Part shown: positions 43,418 through 55,182 of the stretch, piece by piece | Position numbering within the stretch: the first letter of the stretch is position 1 | How the letters are laid out: the number at the start of each line of letters is the position of its first letter | Origin: Auanema rhodensis | Taxonomy: Eukaryota > Nematoda > Chromadorea > Rhabditida > Rhabditidae | Assembly (NCBI GenBank): GCA_964057225.1 | Contig: OZ059896.1 | Span: 18,720,501-18,784,500 of the forward strand | DNA length: 64,000 nucleotides | Direction of reading: 5' to 3' | Notes under the pieces: model-generated | The model's input: only the letters and a program-made list of their open reading frames with translations | Told to the model about the DNA's origin: nothing | The model's database searches: none | Program-made: the position numbers and the translations under genes

Positions 43418-43490
43418 GGCCTTGTGGTCTAATGGATAAGGCGTCGGATTTCGGATCCGAAGATTTTAGGTTCGAGTCCTGCCAGGGTTG
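43418..43490 (+). tRNA. tRNA-Arg-TCG: tRNA-Arg (anticodon UCG), U32, T-stem mismatch
   Basis: Unit 116 (43377-43753), class A ends (U11, U72) but a C-like centre (gaagattttagg) between them, giving U32 and U49/C65. A short conversion patch inside the gene is the simplest reading. Confidence 0.85.
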
Positions 43491-43794
43491 TTATTTTTTG
43501 TTTCAAAAAAATCATTACCTGATAGTTTACATGTTTTATGCTGTATTATCTCATACAATTGAAAAAAATACTAGCAGTAAAACAAATGCAGTGATGATAT
43601 TCTCGAGAATGTTCCTATTCAGAGTGAGAAAATATCAAAAATTTCAAGACGGTTTTCTCATAAGGTACTAAAATAAAAGTATTATTTCATATTATTATTT
43701 TTTCAGACCTAGAATCGATAAAAAAAATCAACTACATTTTAGTGAGTTACTAGGTTGGGTTATACAAATTGTCTAATTTGAATGCGATTTAAAT

Positions 43795-43867
43795 GGCCTT
43801 GTGGCCTAATGGATAAGGCGTCGGACTTCGGATCCGAAGATTGTAGGTTCGAGTCCTGCCAGGGTCG
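43795..43867 (+). tRNA. tRNA-Arg-TCG: tRNA-Arg (anticodon UCG)
   Basis: Unit 117 (43754-44130), class B. Confidence 0.96.
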
Positions 43868-44171
43868 TTATTTTTTGTTTCAAAACAATCATTACCTGAT
43901 AGTTTACATGTTTTATTCTATATTATCTCATACAATTGAAAAAAATACTAGCAGTAAAACAAATGCAGTGTTAATATTCTCGAGAATGTTCCTATTCAGA
44001 GTGAGAAAATATCGAAAATTTCCCGAAGCTTTTCTCATAAGGTACTAAAATAAAAGTATTATTTCATATTATTATTTTTTCAGACCTAGAATCGATAAAA
44101 AAAATTAACTACATTTTAGTGAGTTACTGGGTTGGGTTATACAAATTGTCTAATTAGAATGCGATTTACAT

Positions 44172-44244
44172 GGCCTTGTGGCCTAATGGATAAGGCGTCG
44201 GACTTCGGATCCGAAGATTTTAGGTTCGAGTCCTGTCAGGGTCG
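44172..44244 (+). tRNA. tRNA-Arg-TCG: tRNA-Arg (anticodon UCG), T-stem mismatch
   Basis: Unit 118 (44131-44508), class C, U49/U65. Confidence 0.88.
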
Positions 44245-44549
44245 TTATTTTTTGTTTTAAAAAAATCATTACCTGATAGTTTACATTTTTTATTCTGTAT
44301 TATCTCATACAATTGAAAAAAATACTAGCAGTAAAACAAATGCAGTGATAATATTCTCGAAAATGTTCCTATTCAGAGTGAGAAAGTATCAAAAATTGCC
44401 CGAAGGTTTTCTCATAAGGTACTAAAAGAAAAGTATTATTTCATATTATTATTTTTTCAGACCTAGAATCGATAAAAAAAAATCAACTACATTTTAGTGA
44501 GTTACTAGGTTGGGTTATACAAATTGTCTAATTTGAATGCGATTTAAAT

Positions 44550-44622
44550 GGCCTTGTGGCCTAATGGATAAGGCGTCGGACTTCGGATCCGAAGATTGTA
44601 GGTTCGAGTCCTGCCAGGGTCG
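44550..44622 (+). tRNA. tRNA-Arg-TCG: tRNA-Arg (anticodon UCG)
   Basis: Unit 119 (44509-44885), class B' with gtgttattattc. Confidence 0.96.
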
Positions 44623-44926
44623 TTATTTTTTGTTTCAAAACAATCATTACCTGATAGTTTACATGTTTTATTCTATATTATCTCATACAATTGAAAAAAA
44701 TACTAGCAGTAAAACAAATGCAGTGTTATTATTCTCGAGAATGTTCCTATTCAGAGTGAGAAAATATCGAAAATTTCCCGAAGGTTTTCTCATAAGGTAC
44801 TAAAATAAAAGTATTATTTCATATTATTATTTTTTCAGACCTAGAATCGATAAAAAAAATTAACTACATTTTAGTGAGTTACTGGGTTGGGTTATACAAA
44901 TTGTCTAATTAGAATGCGATTTACAT

Positions 44927-44999
44927 GGCCTTGTGGTCTAATGGATAAGGCGTCGGACTTCGGATCCGAATGTTGTAGGTTCGAGTCCTGCCAGGGTTG
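44927..44999 (+). tRNA. tRNA-Arg-TCG: tRNA-Arg (anticodon UCG)
   Basis: Unit 120 (44886-45262), class A. Confidence 0.96.
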
Positions 45000-45303
45000 T
45001 TATTTTTTGTTTCAAAAAAATCATTACCTGATAGTTTACATGTTTTATGCTGTATTATCTCATACAATTGAAAAAAATACTAGCAGTAAAACAAATGCAG
45101 TGATGATATTCTCGAGAATGTTCCTATTCAGAGTGAGAAAATATCAAAAATTTCAAGACGGTTTTCTCATAAGGTACTAAAATAAAAGTATTATTTCATA
45201 TTATTATTTTTTCAGACCTAGAATCGATAAAAAAAATCAACTACATTTTAGTGAGTTACTAGGTTGGGTTATACAAATTGTCTAATTTGAATGCGATTTA
45301 AAT

Positions 45304-45376
45304 GGCCTTGTGGCCTAATGGATAAGGCGTCGGACTTCGGATCCGAAGATTGTAGGTTCGAGTCCTGCCAGGGTCG
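45304..45376 (+). tRNA. tRNA-Arg-TCG: tRNA-Arg (anticodon UCG)
   Basis: Unit 121 (45263-45640), class B with a C-type A9 tail (378 bp); B/C hybrid lacking the C unit that would normally follow. Confidence 0.96.
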
Positions 45377-45681
45377 TTATTTTTTGTTTCAAAACAATCA
45401 TTACCTGATAGTTTACATGTTTTATTCTATATTATCTCATACAATTGAAAAAAATACTAGCAGTAAAACAAATGCAGTGTTAATATTCTCGAGAATGTTC
45501 CTATTCAGAGTGAGAAAATATCGAAAATTTCCCGAAGCTTTTCTCATAAGGTACTAAAATAAAAGTATTATTTCATATTATTATTTTTTCAGACCTAGAA
45601 TCGATAAAAAAAAATCAACTACATTTTAGTGAGTTACTAGGTTGGGTTATACAAATTGTCTAATTTGAATGCGATTTAAAT

Positions 45682-45754
45682 GGCCTTGTGGCCTAATGGA
45701 TAAGGCGTCGGACTTCGGATCCGAAGATTGTAGGTTCGAGTCCTGCCAGGGTCG
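45682..45754 (+). tRNA. tRNA-Arg-TCG: tRNA-Arg (anticodon UCG)
   Basis: Unit 122 (45641-46017), class B' with gtgttattattc. Confidence 0.96.
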
Positions 45755-46058
45755 TTATTTTTTGTTTCAAAACAATCATTACCTGATAGTTTACATGTTT
45801 TATTCTATATTATCTCATACAATTGAAAAAAATACTAGCAGTAAAACAAATGCAGTGTTATTATTCTCGAGAATGTTCCTATTCAGAGTGAGAAAATATC
45901 GAAAATTTCCCGAAGGTTTTCTCATAAGGTACTAAAATAAAAGTATTATTTCATATTATTATTTTTTCAGACCTAGAATCGATAAAAAAAATTAACTACA
46001 TTTTAGTGAGTTACTGGGTTGGGTTATACAAATTGTCTAATTAGAATGCGATTTACAT

Positions 46059-46131
46059 GGCCTTGTGGTCTAATGGATAAGGCGTCGGACTTCGGATCCG
46101 AATGTTGTAGGTTCGAGTCCTGCCAGGGTTG
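46059..46131 (+). tRNA. tRNA-Arg-TCG: tRNA-Arg (anticodon UCG)
   Basis: Unit 123 (46018-46394), class A. Confidence 0.96.
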
Positions 46132-46435
46132 TTATTTTTTGTTTCAAAAAAATCATTACCTGATAGTTTACATGTTTTATGCTGTATTATCTCATACAAT
46201 TGAAAAAAATACTAGCAGTAAAACAAATGCAGTGATGATATTCTCGAGAATGTTCCTATTCAGAGTGAGAAAATATCAAAAATTTCAAGACGGTTTTCTC
46301 ATAAGGTACTAAAATAAAAGTATTATTTCATATTATTATTTTTTCAGACCTAGAATCGATAAAAAAAATCAACTACATTTTAGTGAGTTACTAGGTTGGG
46401 TTATACAAATTGTCTAATTTGAATGCGATTTAAAT

Positions 46436-46508
46436 GGCCTTGTGGCCTAATGGATAAGGCGTCGGACTTCGGATCCGAAGATTGTAGGTTCGAGTCCTGC
46501 CAGGGTCG
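46436..46508 (+). tRNA. tRNA-Arg-TCG: tRNA-Arg (anticodon UCG)
   Basis: Unit 124 (46395-46771), class B. Confidence 0.96.
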
Positions 46509-46812
46509 TTATTTTTTGTTTCAAAACAATCATTACCTGATAGTTTACATGTTTTATTCTATATTATCTCATACAATTGAAAAAAATACTAGCAGTAAAA
46601 CAAATGCAGTGTTAATATTCTCGAGAATGTTCCTATTCAGAGTGAGAAAATATCGAAAATTTCCCGAAGCTTTTCTCATAAGGTACTAAAATAAAAGTAT
46701 TATTTCATATTATTATTTTTTCAGACCTAGAATCGATAAAAAAAATTAACTACATTTTAGTGAGTTACTGGGTTGGGTTATACAAATTGTCTAATTAGAA
46801 TGCGATTTAGAT

Positions 46813-46885
46813 GGCCTTGTGGTCTAATGGATAAGGCGTCGGACTTCGGATCCGAAGATTTTAGGTTCGAGTCCTGTCAGGGTCG
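46813..46885 (+). tRNA. tRNA-Arg-TCG: tRNA-Arg (anticodon UCG), T-stem mismatch
   Basis: Unit 125 (46772-47148), class D, U49/U65. Confidence 0.87.
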
Positions 46886-47189
46886 TTATTTTTTGTTTTA
46901 AAAAAATCATTACCTGATAGTTTACATTTTTTATTCTGTATTATCTCATACAATTGAAAAAAATACTAGCAGTAAAACAAATGCAGTGTTAATATTCTCG
47001 AGAATGTTCCTATTCAGAGTGAGAAAATATCGAAAATTTCCCGAAGGTTTTCTCATAAGGTACTAAAATAAAAGTATTATTTCATATTATTATTTTTTCA
47101 GACCTAGAATCGATAAAAAAAATTAACTACATTTTAGTGAGTTACTGGGTTGGGTTATACAAATTGTCTAATTAGAATGCGATTTACAT

Positions 47190-47262
47190 GGCCTTGTGGT
47201 CTAATGGATAAGGCGTCGGACTTCGGATCCGAATGTTGTAGGTTCGAGTCCTGCCAGGGTTG
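47190..47262 (+). tRNA. tRNA-Arg-TCG: tRNA-Arg (anticodon UCG)
   Basis: Unit 126 (47149-47525), class A. Confidence 0.96.
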
Positions 47263-47566
47263 TTATTTTTTGTTTCAAAAAAATCATTACCTGATAGTTT
47301 ACATGTTTTATGCTGTATTATCTCATACAATTGAAAAAAATACTAGCAGTAAAACAAATGCAGTGATGATATTCTCGAGAATGTTCCTATTCAGAGTGAG
47401 AAAATATCAAAAATTTCAAGACGGTTTTCTCATAAGGTACTAAAATAAAAGTATTATTTCATATTATTATTTTTTCAGACCTAGAATCGATAAAAAAAAT
47501 CAACTACATTTTAGTGAGTTACTAGGTTGGGTTATACAAATTGTCTAATTTGAATGCGATTTAAAT

Positions 47567-47639
47567 GGCCTTGTGGTCTAATGGATAAGGCGTCGGACTT
47601 CGGATCCGAAGATTGTAGGTTCGAGTCCTGCCAGGGTCG
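47567..47639 (+). tRNA. tRNA-Arg-TCG: tRNA-Arg (anticodon UCG)
   Basis: Unit 127 (47526-47902), class B but with U11 (gtggtct), either a point change or a very short A- or D-type conversion. Confidence 0.96.
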
Positions 47640-47943
47640 TTATTTTTTGTTTCAAAACAATCATTACCTGATAGTTTACATGTTTTATTCTATATTATCT
47701 CATACAATTGAAAAAAATACTAGCAGTAAAACAAATGCAGTGTTAATATTCTCGAGAATGTTCCTATTCAGAGTGAGAAAATATCGAAAATTTCCCGAAG
47801 CTTTTCTCATAAGGTACTAAAATAAAAGTATTATTTCATATTATTATTTTTTCAGACCTAGAATCGATAAAAAAAATTAACTACATTTTAGTGAGTTACT
47901 GGGTTGGGTTATACAAATTGTCTAATTAGAATGCGATTTACAT

Positions 47944-48016
47944 GGCCTTGTGGCCTAATGGATAAGGCGTCGGACTTCGGATCCGAAGATTTTAGGTTCG
48001 AGTCCTGTCAGGGTCG
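47944..48016 (+). tRNA. tRNA-Arg-TCG: tRNA-Arg (anticodon UCG), T-stem mismatch
   Basis: Unit 128 (47903-48280), class C, U49/U65. Confidence 0.88.
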
Positions 48017-48321
48017 TTATTTTTTGTTTTAAAAAAATCATTACCTGATAGTTTACATTTTTTATTCTGTATTATCTCATACAATTGAAAAAAATACTAG
48101 CAGTAAAACAAATGCAGTGATAATATTCTCGAAAATGTTCCTATTCAGAGTGAGAAAGTATCAAAAATTGCCCGAAGGTTTTCTCATAAGGTACTAAAAG
48201 AAAAGTATTATTTCATATTATTATTTTTTCAGACCTAGAATCGATAAAAAAAAATCAACTACATTTTAGTGAGTTACTAGGTTGGGTTATACAAATTGCC
48301 TAATTTGAATGCGATTTAAAT

Positions 48322-48394
48322 GGCCTTGTGGCCTAATGGATAAGGCGTCGGACTTCGGATCCGAAGATTGTAGGTTCGAGTCCTGCCAGGGTCG
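48322..48394 (+). tRNA. tRNA-Arg-TCG: tRNA-Arg (anticodon UCG)
   Basis: Unit 129 (48281-48657), class B' with attgcctaatttg head and private spacer base cccgaagt. Confidence 0.96.
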
Positions 48395-48698
48395 TTATTT
48401 TTTGTTTCAAAACAATCATTACCTGATAGTTTACATGTTTTATTCTATATTATCTCATACAATTGAAAAAAATACTAGCAGTAAAACAAATGCAGTGTTA
48501 ATATTCTCGAGAATGTTCCTATTCAGAGTGAGAAAATATCGAAAATTTCCCGAAGTTTTTCTCATAAGGTACTAAAATAAAAGTATTATTTCATATTATT
48601 ATTTTTTCAGACCTAGAATCGATAAAAAAAATTAACTACATTTTAGTGAGTTACTGGGTTGGGTTATACAAATTGTCTAATTAGAATGCGATTTACAT

Positions 48699-48771
48699 GG
48701 CCTTGTGGTCTAATGGATAAGGCGTCGGATTTCGGATCCGAATGTTGTAGGTTCGAGTCCTGCCAGGGTTG
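48699..48771 (+). tRNA. tRNA-Arg-TCG: tRNA-Arg (anticodon UCG), U32 variant
   Basis: Unit 130 (48658-49034), class A with U32. Confidence 0.94.
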
Positions 48772-49075
48772 TTATTTTTTGTTTCAAAAAAATCATTACC
48801 TGATAGTTTACATGTTTTATGCTGTATTATCTCATACAATTGAAAAAAATACTAGCAGTAAAACAAATGCAGTGATGATATTCTCGAGAATGTTCCTATT
48901 CAGAGTGAGAAAATATCAAAAATTTCAAGACGGTTTTCTCATAAGGTACTAAAATAAAAGTATTATTTCATATTATTATTTTTTCAGACCTAGAATCGAT
49001 AAAAAAAATCAACTACATTTTAGTGAGTTACTAGGTTGGGTTATACAAATTGTCTAATTTGAATGCGATTTAAAT

Positions 49076-49148
49076 GGCCTTGTGGCCTAATGGATAAGGC
49101 GTCGGACTTCGGATCCGAAGATTGTAGGTTCGAGTCCTGCCAGGGTCG
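49076..49148 (+). tRNA. tRNA-Arg-TCG: tRNA-Arg (anticodon UCG)
   Basis: Unit 131 (49035-49411), class B. Confidence 0.96.
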
Positions 49149-49452
49149 TTATTTTTTGTTTCAAAACAATCATTACCTGATAGTTTACATGTTTTATTCT
49201 ATATTATCTCATACAATTGAAAAAAATACTAGCAGTAAAACAAATGCAGTGTTAATATTCTCGAGAATGTTCCTATTCAGAGTGAGAAAATATCGAAAAT
49301 TTCCCGAAGCTTTTCTCATAAGGTACTAAAATAAAAGTATTATTTCATATTATTATTTTTTCAGACCTAGAATCGATAAAAAAAATTAACTACATTTTAG
49401 TGAGTTACTGGGTTGGGTTATACAAATTGTCTAATTAGAATGCGATTTACAT

Positions 49453-49525
49453 GGCCTTGTGGCCTAATGGATAAGGCGTCGGACTTCGGATCCGAAGATT
49501 TTAGGTTCGAGTCCTGTCAGGGTCG
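49453..49525 (+). tRNA. tRNA-Arg-TCG: tRNA-Arg (anticodon UCG), T-stem mismatch
   Basis: Unit 132 (49412-49789), class C, U49/U65. Confidence 0.88.
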
Positions 49526-49830
49526 TTATTTTTTGTTTTAAAAAAATCATTACCTGATAGTTTACATTTTTTATTCTGTATTATCTCATACAATTGAAAA
49601 AAATACTAGCAGTAAAACAAATGCAGTGATAATATTCTCGAAAATGTTCCTATTCAGAGTGAGAAAGTATCAAAAATTGCCCGAAGGTTTTCTCATAAGG
49701 TACTAAAAGAAAAGTATTATTTCATATTATTATTTTTTCAGACCTAGAATCGATAAAAAAAAATCAACTACATTTTAGTGAGTTACTAGGTTGGGTTATA
49801 CAAATTGTCTAATTTGAATGCGATTTAAAT

Positions 49831-49903
49831 GGCCTTGTGGCCTAATGGATAAGGCGTCGGACTTCGGATCCGAAGATTGTAGGTTCGAGTCCTGCCAGGG
49901 TCG
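49831..49903 (+). tRNA. tRNA-Arg-TCG: tRNA-Arg (anticodon UCG)
   Basis: Unit 133 (49790-50166), class B'. Confidence 0.96.
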
Positions 49904-50207
49904 TTATTTTTTGTTTCAAAACAATCATTACCTGATAGTTTACATGTTTTATTCTATATTATCTCATACAATTGAAAAAAATACTAGCAGTAAAACAAAT
50001 GCAGTGTTAATATTCTCGAGAATGTTCCTATTCAGAGTGAGAAAATATCGAAAATTTCCCGAAGGTTTTCTCATAAGGTACTAAAATAAAAGTATTATTT
50101 CATATTATTATTTTTTCAGACCTAGAATCGATAAAAAAAATTAACTACATTTTAGTGAGTTACTGGGTTGGGTTATACAAATTGTCTAATTAGAATGCGA
50201 TTTACAT

Positions 50208-50280
50208 GGCCTTGTGGTCTAATGGATAAGGCGTCGGACTTCGGATCCGAATGTTGTAGGTTCGAGTCCTGCCAGGGTTG
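50208..50280 (+). tRNA. tRNA-Arg-TCG: tRNA-Arg (anticodon UCG)
   Basis: Unit 134 (50167-50543), class A with spacer mark aaaattttcaag, shared only with the unit at 52053. Confidence 0.96.
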
Positions 50281-50584
50281 TTATTTTTTGTTTCAAAAAA
50301 ATCATTACCTGATAGTTTACATGTTTTATGCTGTATTATCTCATACAATTGAAAAAAATACTAGCAGTAAAACAAATGCAGTGATGATATTCTCGAGAAT
50401 GTTCCTATTCAGAGTGAGAAAATATCAAAATTTTCAAGACGGTTTTCTCATAAGGTACTAAAATAAAAGTATTATTTCATATTATTATTTTTTCAGACCT
50501 AGAATCGATAAAAAAAATCAACTACATTTTAGTGAGTTACTAGGTTGGGTTATACAAATTGTCTAATTTGAATGCGATTTAAAT

Positions 50585-50657
50585 GGCCTTGTGGCCTAAT
50601 GGATAAGGCGTCGGACTTCGGATCCGAAGATTGTAGGTTCGAGTCCTGCCAGGGTCG
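50585..50657 (+). tRNA. tRNA-Arg-TCG: tRNA-Arg (anticodon UCG)
   Basis: Unit 135 (50544-50920), class H. Confidence 0.96.
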
Positions 50658-50961
50658 TTATTTTTTGTTTCAAAAAAATCATTACCTGATAGTTTACATG
50701 TTTTATTCTGTATTATCTCATACAATTAAAAAAATACTAGCAGTAAAACAAATGCAGTGATAATATTCTCGAAAATGTTCCTATTCAGAGTGAGAAAGTA
50801 TCAAAAATTTCCCGAAGGTTTTCTCATAAGCTACTAAAAGAAAAGTATTATTTCATATTATTATTTTTTCAGACCTAGAATCGATAAAAAAAAATCAACT
50901 ACATTTTAGTGAGTTACTGGGTTGGGGTATACAAATTGTCTAATTTGAATGCGATTTAAAT

Positions 50962-51034
50962 GGCCTTGTGGCCTAATGGATAAGGCGTCGGACTTCGGAT
51001 CCGAAGATTGTAGGTTCGAGTCCTGCCAGGGTCG
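50962..51034 (+). tRNA. tRNA-Arg-TCG: tRNA-Arg (anticodon UCG)
   Basis: Unit 136 (50921-51297), class G' with ggggtata head. Confidence 0.96.
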
Positions 51035-51338
51035 TTATTTTTTGTTTTAAAAAAATCATTACCTGATAGTTTACATTTTTTATTCTGTATTATCTCATAC
51101 AATTGAAAAAAATACTAGCAGTAAAACAAATGCAGTGATAATATTCTCGAAAATGTTCCTATTCAGAGTGAGAAAGTATCAAAAATTGCCCGAAGGTTTT
51201 CTCATAAGGTACTAAAATAAAAGTATTATTTCATATTATTATTTTTTCAGACCTAGAATCGATAAAAAAAATTAACTACATTTTAGTGAGTTACTGGGTT
51301 GGGTTATACAAATTGTCTAATTAGAATGCGATTTACAT

Positions 51339-51411
51339 GGCCTTGTGGCCTAATGGATAAGGCGTCGGACTTCGGATCCGAAGATTTTAGGTTCGAGTCC
51401 TGTCAGGGTCG
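51339..51411 (+). tRNA. tRNA-Arg-TCG: tRNA-Arg (anticodon UCG), T-stem mismatch
   Basis: Unit 137 (51298-51675), class C, U49/U65. Confidence 0.88.
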
Positions 51412-51716
51412 TTATTTTTTGTTTTAAAAAAATCATTACCTGATAGTTTACATTTTTTATTCTGTATTATCTCATACAATTGAAAAAAATACTAGCAGTA
51501 AAACAAATGCAGTGATAATATTCTCGAAAATGTTCCTATTCAGAGTGAGAAAGTATCAAAAATTGCCCGAAGGTTTTCTCATAAGGTACTAAAAGAAAAG
51601 TATTATTTCATATTATTATTTTTTCAGACCTAGAATCGATAAAAAAAAATCAACTACATTTTAGTGAGTTACTAGGTTGGGTTATACAAATTGTCTAATT
51701 TGAATGCGATTTAAAT

Positions 51717-51789
51717 GGCCTTGTGGCCTAATGGATAAGGCGTCGGACTTCGGATCCGAAGATTGTAGGTTCGAGTCCTGCCAGGGTCG
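51717..51789 (+). tRNA. tRNA-Arg-TCG: tRNA-Arg (anticodon UCG)
   Basis: Unit 138 (51676-52052), class B'. Confidence 0.96.
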
Positions 51790-52093
51790 TTATTTTTTGT
51801 TTCAAAACAATCATTACCTGATAGTTTACATGTTTTATTCTATATTATCTCATACAATTGAAAAAAATACTAGCAGTAAAACAAATGCAGTGTTAATATT
51901 CTCGAGAATGTTCCTATTCAGAGTGAGAAAATATCGAAAATTTCCCGAAGGTTTTCTCATAAGGTACTAAAATAAAAGTATTATTTCATATTATTATTTT
52001 TTCAGACCTAGAATCGATAAAAAAAATTAACTACATTTTAGTGAGTTACTGGGTTGGGTTATACAAATTGTCTAATTAGAATGCGATTTACAT

Positions 52094-52166
52094 GGCCTTG
52101 TGGTCTAATGGATAAGGCGTCGGACTTCGGATCCGAATGTTGTAGGTTCGAGTCCTGCCAGGGTTG
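52094..52166 (+). tRNA. tRNA-Arg-TCG: tRNA-Arg (anticodon UCG)
   Basis: Unit 139 (52053-52429), class A with aaaattttcaag; starts a local repeat of 50167-51297. Confidence 0.96.
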
Positions 52167-52470
52167 TTATTTTTTGTTTCAAAAAAATCATTACCTGATA
52201 GTTTACATGTTTTATGCTGTATTATCTCATACAATTGAAAAAAATACTAGCAGTAAAACAAATGCAGTGATGATATTCTCGAGAATGTTCCTATTCAGAG
52301 TGAGAAAATATCAAAATTTTCAAGACGGTTTTCTCATAAGGTACTAAAATAAAAGTATTATTTCATATTATTATTTTTTCAGACCTAGAATCGATAAAAA
52401 AAATCAACTACATTTTAGTGAGTTACTAGGTTGGGTTATACAAATTGTCTAATTTGAATGCGATTTAAAT

Positions 52471-52543
52471 GGCCTTGTGGCCTAATGGATAAGGCGTCGG
52501 ACTTCGGATCCGAAGATTGTAGGTTCGAGTCCTGCCAGGGTCG
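52471..52543 (+). tRNA. tRNA-Arg-TCG: tRNA-Arg (anticodon UCG)
   Basis: Unit 140 (52430-52806), class H. Confidence 0.96.
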
Positions 52544-52847
52544 TTATTTTTTGTTTCAAAAAAATCATTACCTGATAGTTTACATGTTTTATTCTGTATT
52601 ATCTCATACAATTAAAAAAATACTAGCAGTAAAACAAATGCAGTGATAATATTCTCGAAAATGTTCCTATTCAGAGTGAGAAAGTATCAAAAATTTCCCG
52701 AAGGTTTTCTCATAAGCTACTAAAAGAAAAGTATTATTTCATATTATTATTTTTTCAGACCTAGAATCGATAAAAAAAAATCAACTACATTTTAGTGAGT
52801 TACTGGGTTGGGGTATACAAATTGTCTAATTTGAATGCGATTTAAAT

Positions 52848-52920
52848 GGCCTTGTGGCCTAATGGATAAGGCGTCGGACTTCGGATCCGAAGATTGTAGG
52901 TTCGAGTCCTGCCAGGGTCG
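52848..52920 (+). tRNA. tRNA-Arg-TCG: tRNA-Arg (anticodon UCG)
   Basis: Unit 141 (52807-53183), class G'. Confidence 0.96.
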
Positions 52921-53224
52921 TTATTTTTTGTTTTAAAAAAATCATTACCTGATAGTTTACATTTTTTATTCTGTATTATCTCATACAATTGAAAAAAATA
53001 CTAGCAGTAAAACAAATGCAGTGATAATATTCTCGAAAATGTTCCTATTCAGAGTGAGAAAGTATCAAAAATTGCCCGAAGGTTTTCTCATAAGGTACTA
53101 AAATAAAAGTATTATTTCATATTATTATTTTTTCAGACCTAGAATCGATAAAAAAAATTAACTACATTTTAGTGAGTTACTGGGTTGGGTTATACAAATT
53201 GTCTAATTAGAATGCGATTTACAT

Positions 53225-53297
53225 GGCCTTGTGGTCTAATGGATAAGGCGTCGGACTTCGGATCCGAATGTTGTAGGTTCGAGTCCTGCCAGGGTTG
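53225..53297 (+). tRNA. tRNA-Arg-TCG: tRNA-Arg (anticodon UCG)
   Basis: Unit 142 (53184-53560), class A. Confidence 0.96.
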
Positions 53298-53601
53298 TTA
53301 TTTTTTGTTTCAAAAAAATCATTACCTGATAGTTTACATGTTTTATGCTGTATTATCTCATACAATTGAAAAAAATACTAGCAGTAAAACAAATGCAGTG
53401 ATGATATTCTCGAGAATGTTCCTATTCAGAGTGAGAAAATATCAAAAATTTCAAGACGGTTTTCTCATAAGGTACTAAAATAAAAGTATTATTTCATATT
53501 ATTATTTTTTCAGACCTAGAATCGATAAAAAAAATCAACTACATTTTAGTGAGTTACTAGGTTGGGTTATACAAATTGTCTAATTTGAATGCGATTTAAA
53601 T

Positions 53602-53674
53602 GGCCTTGTGGCCTAATGGATAAGGCGTCGGACTTCGGATCCGAAGATTGTAGGTTCGAGTCCTGCCAGGGTCG
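53602..53674 (+). tRNA. tRNA-Arg-TCG: tRNA-Arg (anticodon UCG)
   Basis: Unit 143 (53561-53937), class B. Confidence 0.96.
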
Positions 53675-53978
53675 TTATTTTTTGTTTCAAAACAATCATT
53701 ACCTGATAGTTTACATGTTTTATTCTATATTATCTCATACAATTGAAAAAAATACTAGCAGTAAAACAAATGCAGTGTTAATATTCTCGAGAATGTTCCT
53801 ATTCAGAGTGAGAAAATATCGAAAATTTCCCGAAGCTTTTCTCATAAGGTACTAAAATAAAAGTATTATTTCATATTATTATTTTTTCAGACCTAGAATC
53901 GATAAAAAAAATTAACTACATTTTAGTGAGTTACTGGGTTGGGTTATACAAATTGTCTAATTAGAATGCGATTTAGAT

Positions 53979-54051
53979 GGCCTTGTGGTCTAATGGATAA
54001 GGCGTCGGACTTCGGATCCGAAAATTTTAGGTTCGAGTCCTGTCAGGGTCG
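53979..54051 (+). tRNA. tRNA-Arg-TCG: tRNA-Arg (anticodon UCG), T-stem mismatch
   Basis: Unit 144 (53938-54314), class D, U49/U65, with variable loop AAAUU instead of AGAUU (private change). Confidence 0.86.
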
Positions 54052-54355
54052 TTATTTTTTGTTTTAAAAAAATCATTACCTGATAGTTTACATTTTTTAT
54101 TCTGTATTATCTCATACAATTGAAAAAAATACTAGCAGTAAAACAAATGCAGTGTTAATATTCTCGAGAATGTTCCTATTCAGAGTGAGAAAATATCGAA
54201 AATTTCCCGAAGGTTTTCTCATAAGGTACTAAAATAAAAGTATTATTTCATATTATTATTTTTTCAGACCTAGAATCGATAAAAAAAATTAACTACATTT
54301 TAGTGAGTTACTGGGTTGGGTTATACAAATTGTCTAATTAGAATGCGATTTACAT

Positions 54356-54428
54356 GGCCTTGTGGTCTAATGGATAAGGCGTCGGACTTCGGATCCGAAT
54401 GTTGTAGGTTCGAGTCCTGCCAGGGTTG
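54356..54428 (+). tRNA. tRNA-Arg-TCG: tRNA-Arg (anticodon UCG)
   Basis: Unit 145 (54315-54691), class A. Confidence 0.96.
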
Positions 54429-54732
54429 TTATTTTTTGTTTCAAAAAAATCATTACCTGATAGTTTACATGTTTTATGCTGTATTATCTCATACAATTGA
54501 AAAAAATACTAGCAGTAAAACAAATGCAGTGATGATATTCTCGAGAATGTTCCTATTCAGAGTGAGAAAATATCAAAAATTTCAAGACGGTTTTCTCATA
54601 AGGTACTAAAATAAAAGTATTATTTCATATTATTATTTTTTCAGACCTAGAATCGATAAAAAAAATCAACTACATTTTAGTGAGTTACTAGGTTGGGTTA
54701 TACAAATTGTCTAATTTGAATGCGATTTAAAT

Positions 54733-54805
54733 GGCCTTGTGGCCTAATGGATAAGGCGTCGGACTTCGGATCCGAAGATTGTAGGTTCGAGTCCTGCCAG
54801 GGTCG
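54733..54805 (+). tRNA. tRNA-Arg-TCG: tRNA-Arg (anticodon UCG)
   Basis: Unit 146 (54692-55068), class B; private tail base gtgaattac. Confidence 0.96.
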
Positions 54806-55109
54806 TTATTTTTTGTTTCAAAACAATCATTACCTGATAGTTTACATGTTTTATTCTATATTATCTCATACAATTGAAAAAAATACTAGCAGTAAAACAA
54901 ATGCAGTGTTAATATTCTCGAGAATGTTCCTATTCAGAGTGAGAAAATATCGAAAATTTCCCGAAGCTTTTCTCATAAGGTACTAAAATAAAAGTATTAT
55001 TTCATATTATTATTTTTTCAGACCTAGAATCGATAAAAAAAATTAACTACATTTTAGTGAATTACTGGGTTGGGTTATACAAATTGTCTAATTAGAATGC
55101 GATTTACAT

Positions 55110-55182
55110 GGCCTTGTGGCCTAATGGATAAGGCGTCGGACTTCGGATCCGAAGATTTTAGGTTCGAGTCCTGTCAGGGTCG
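55110..55182 (+). tRNA. tRNA-Arg-TCG: tRNA-Arg (anticodon UCG), T-stem mismatch
   Basis: Unit 147 (55069-55446), class C, U49/U65. Confidence 0.88.
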
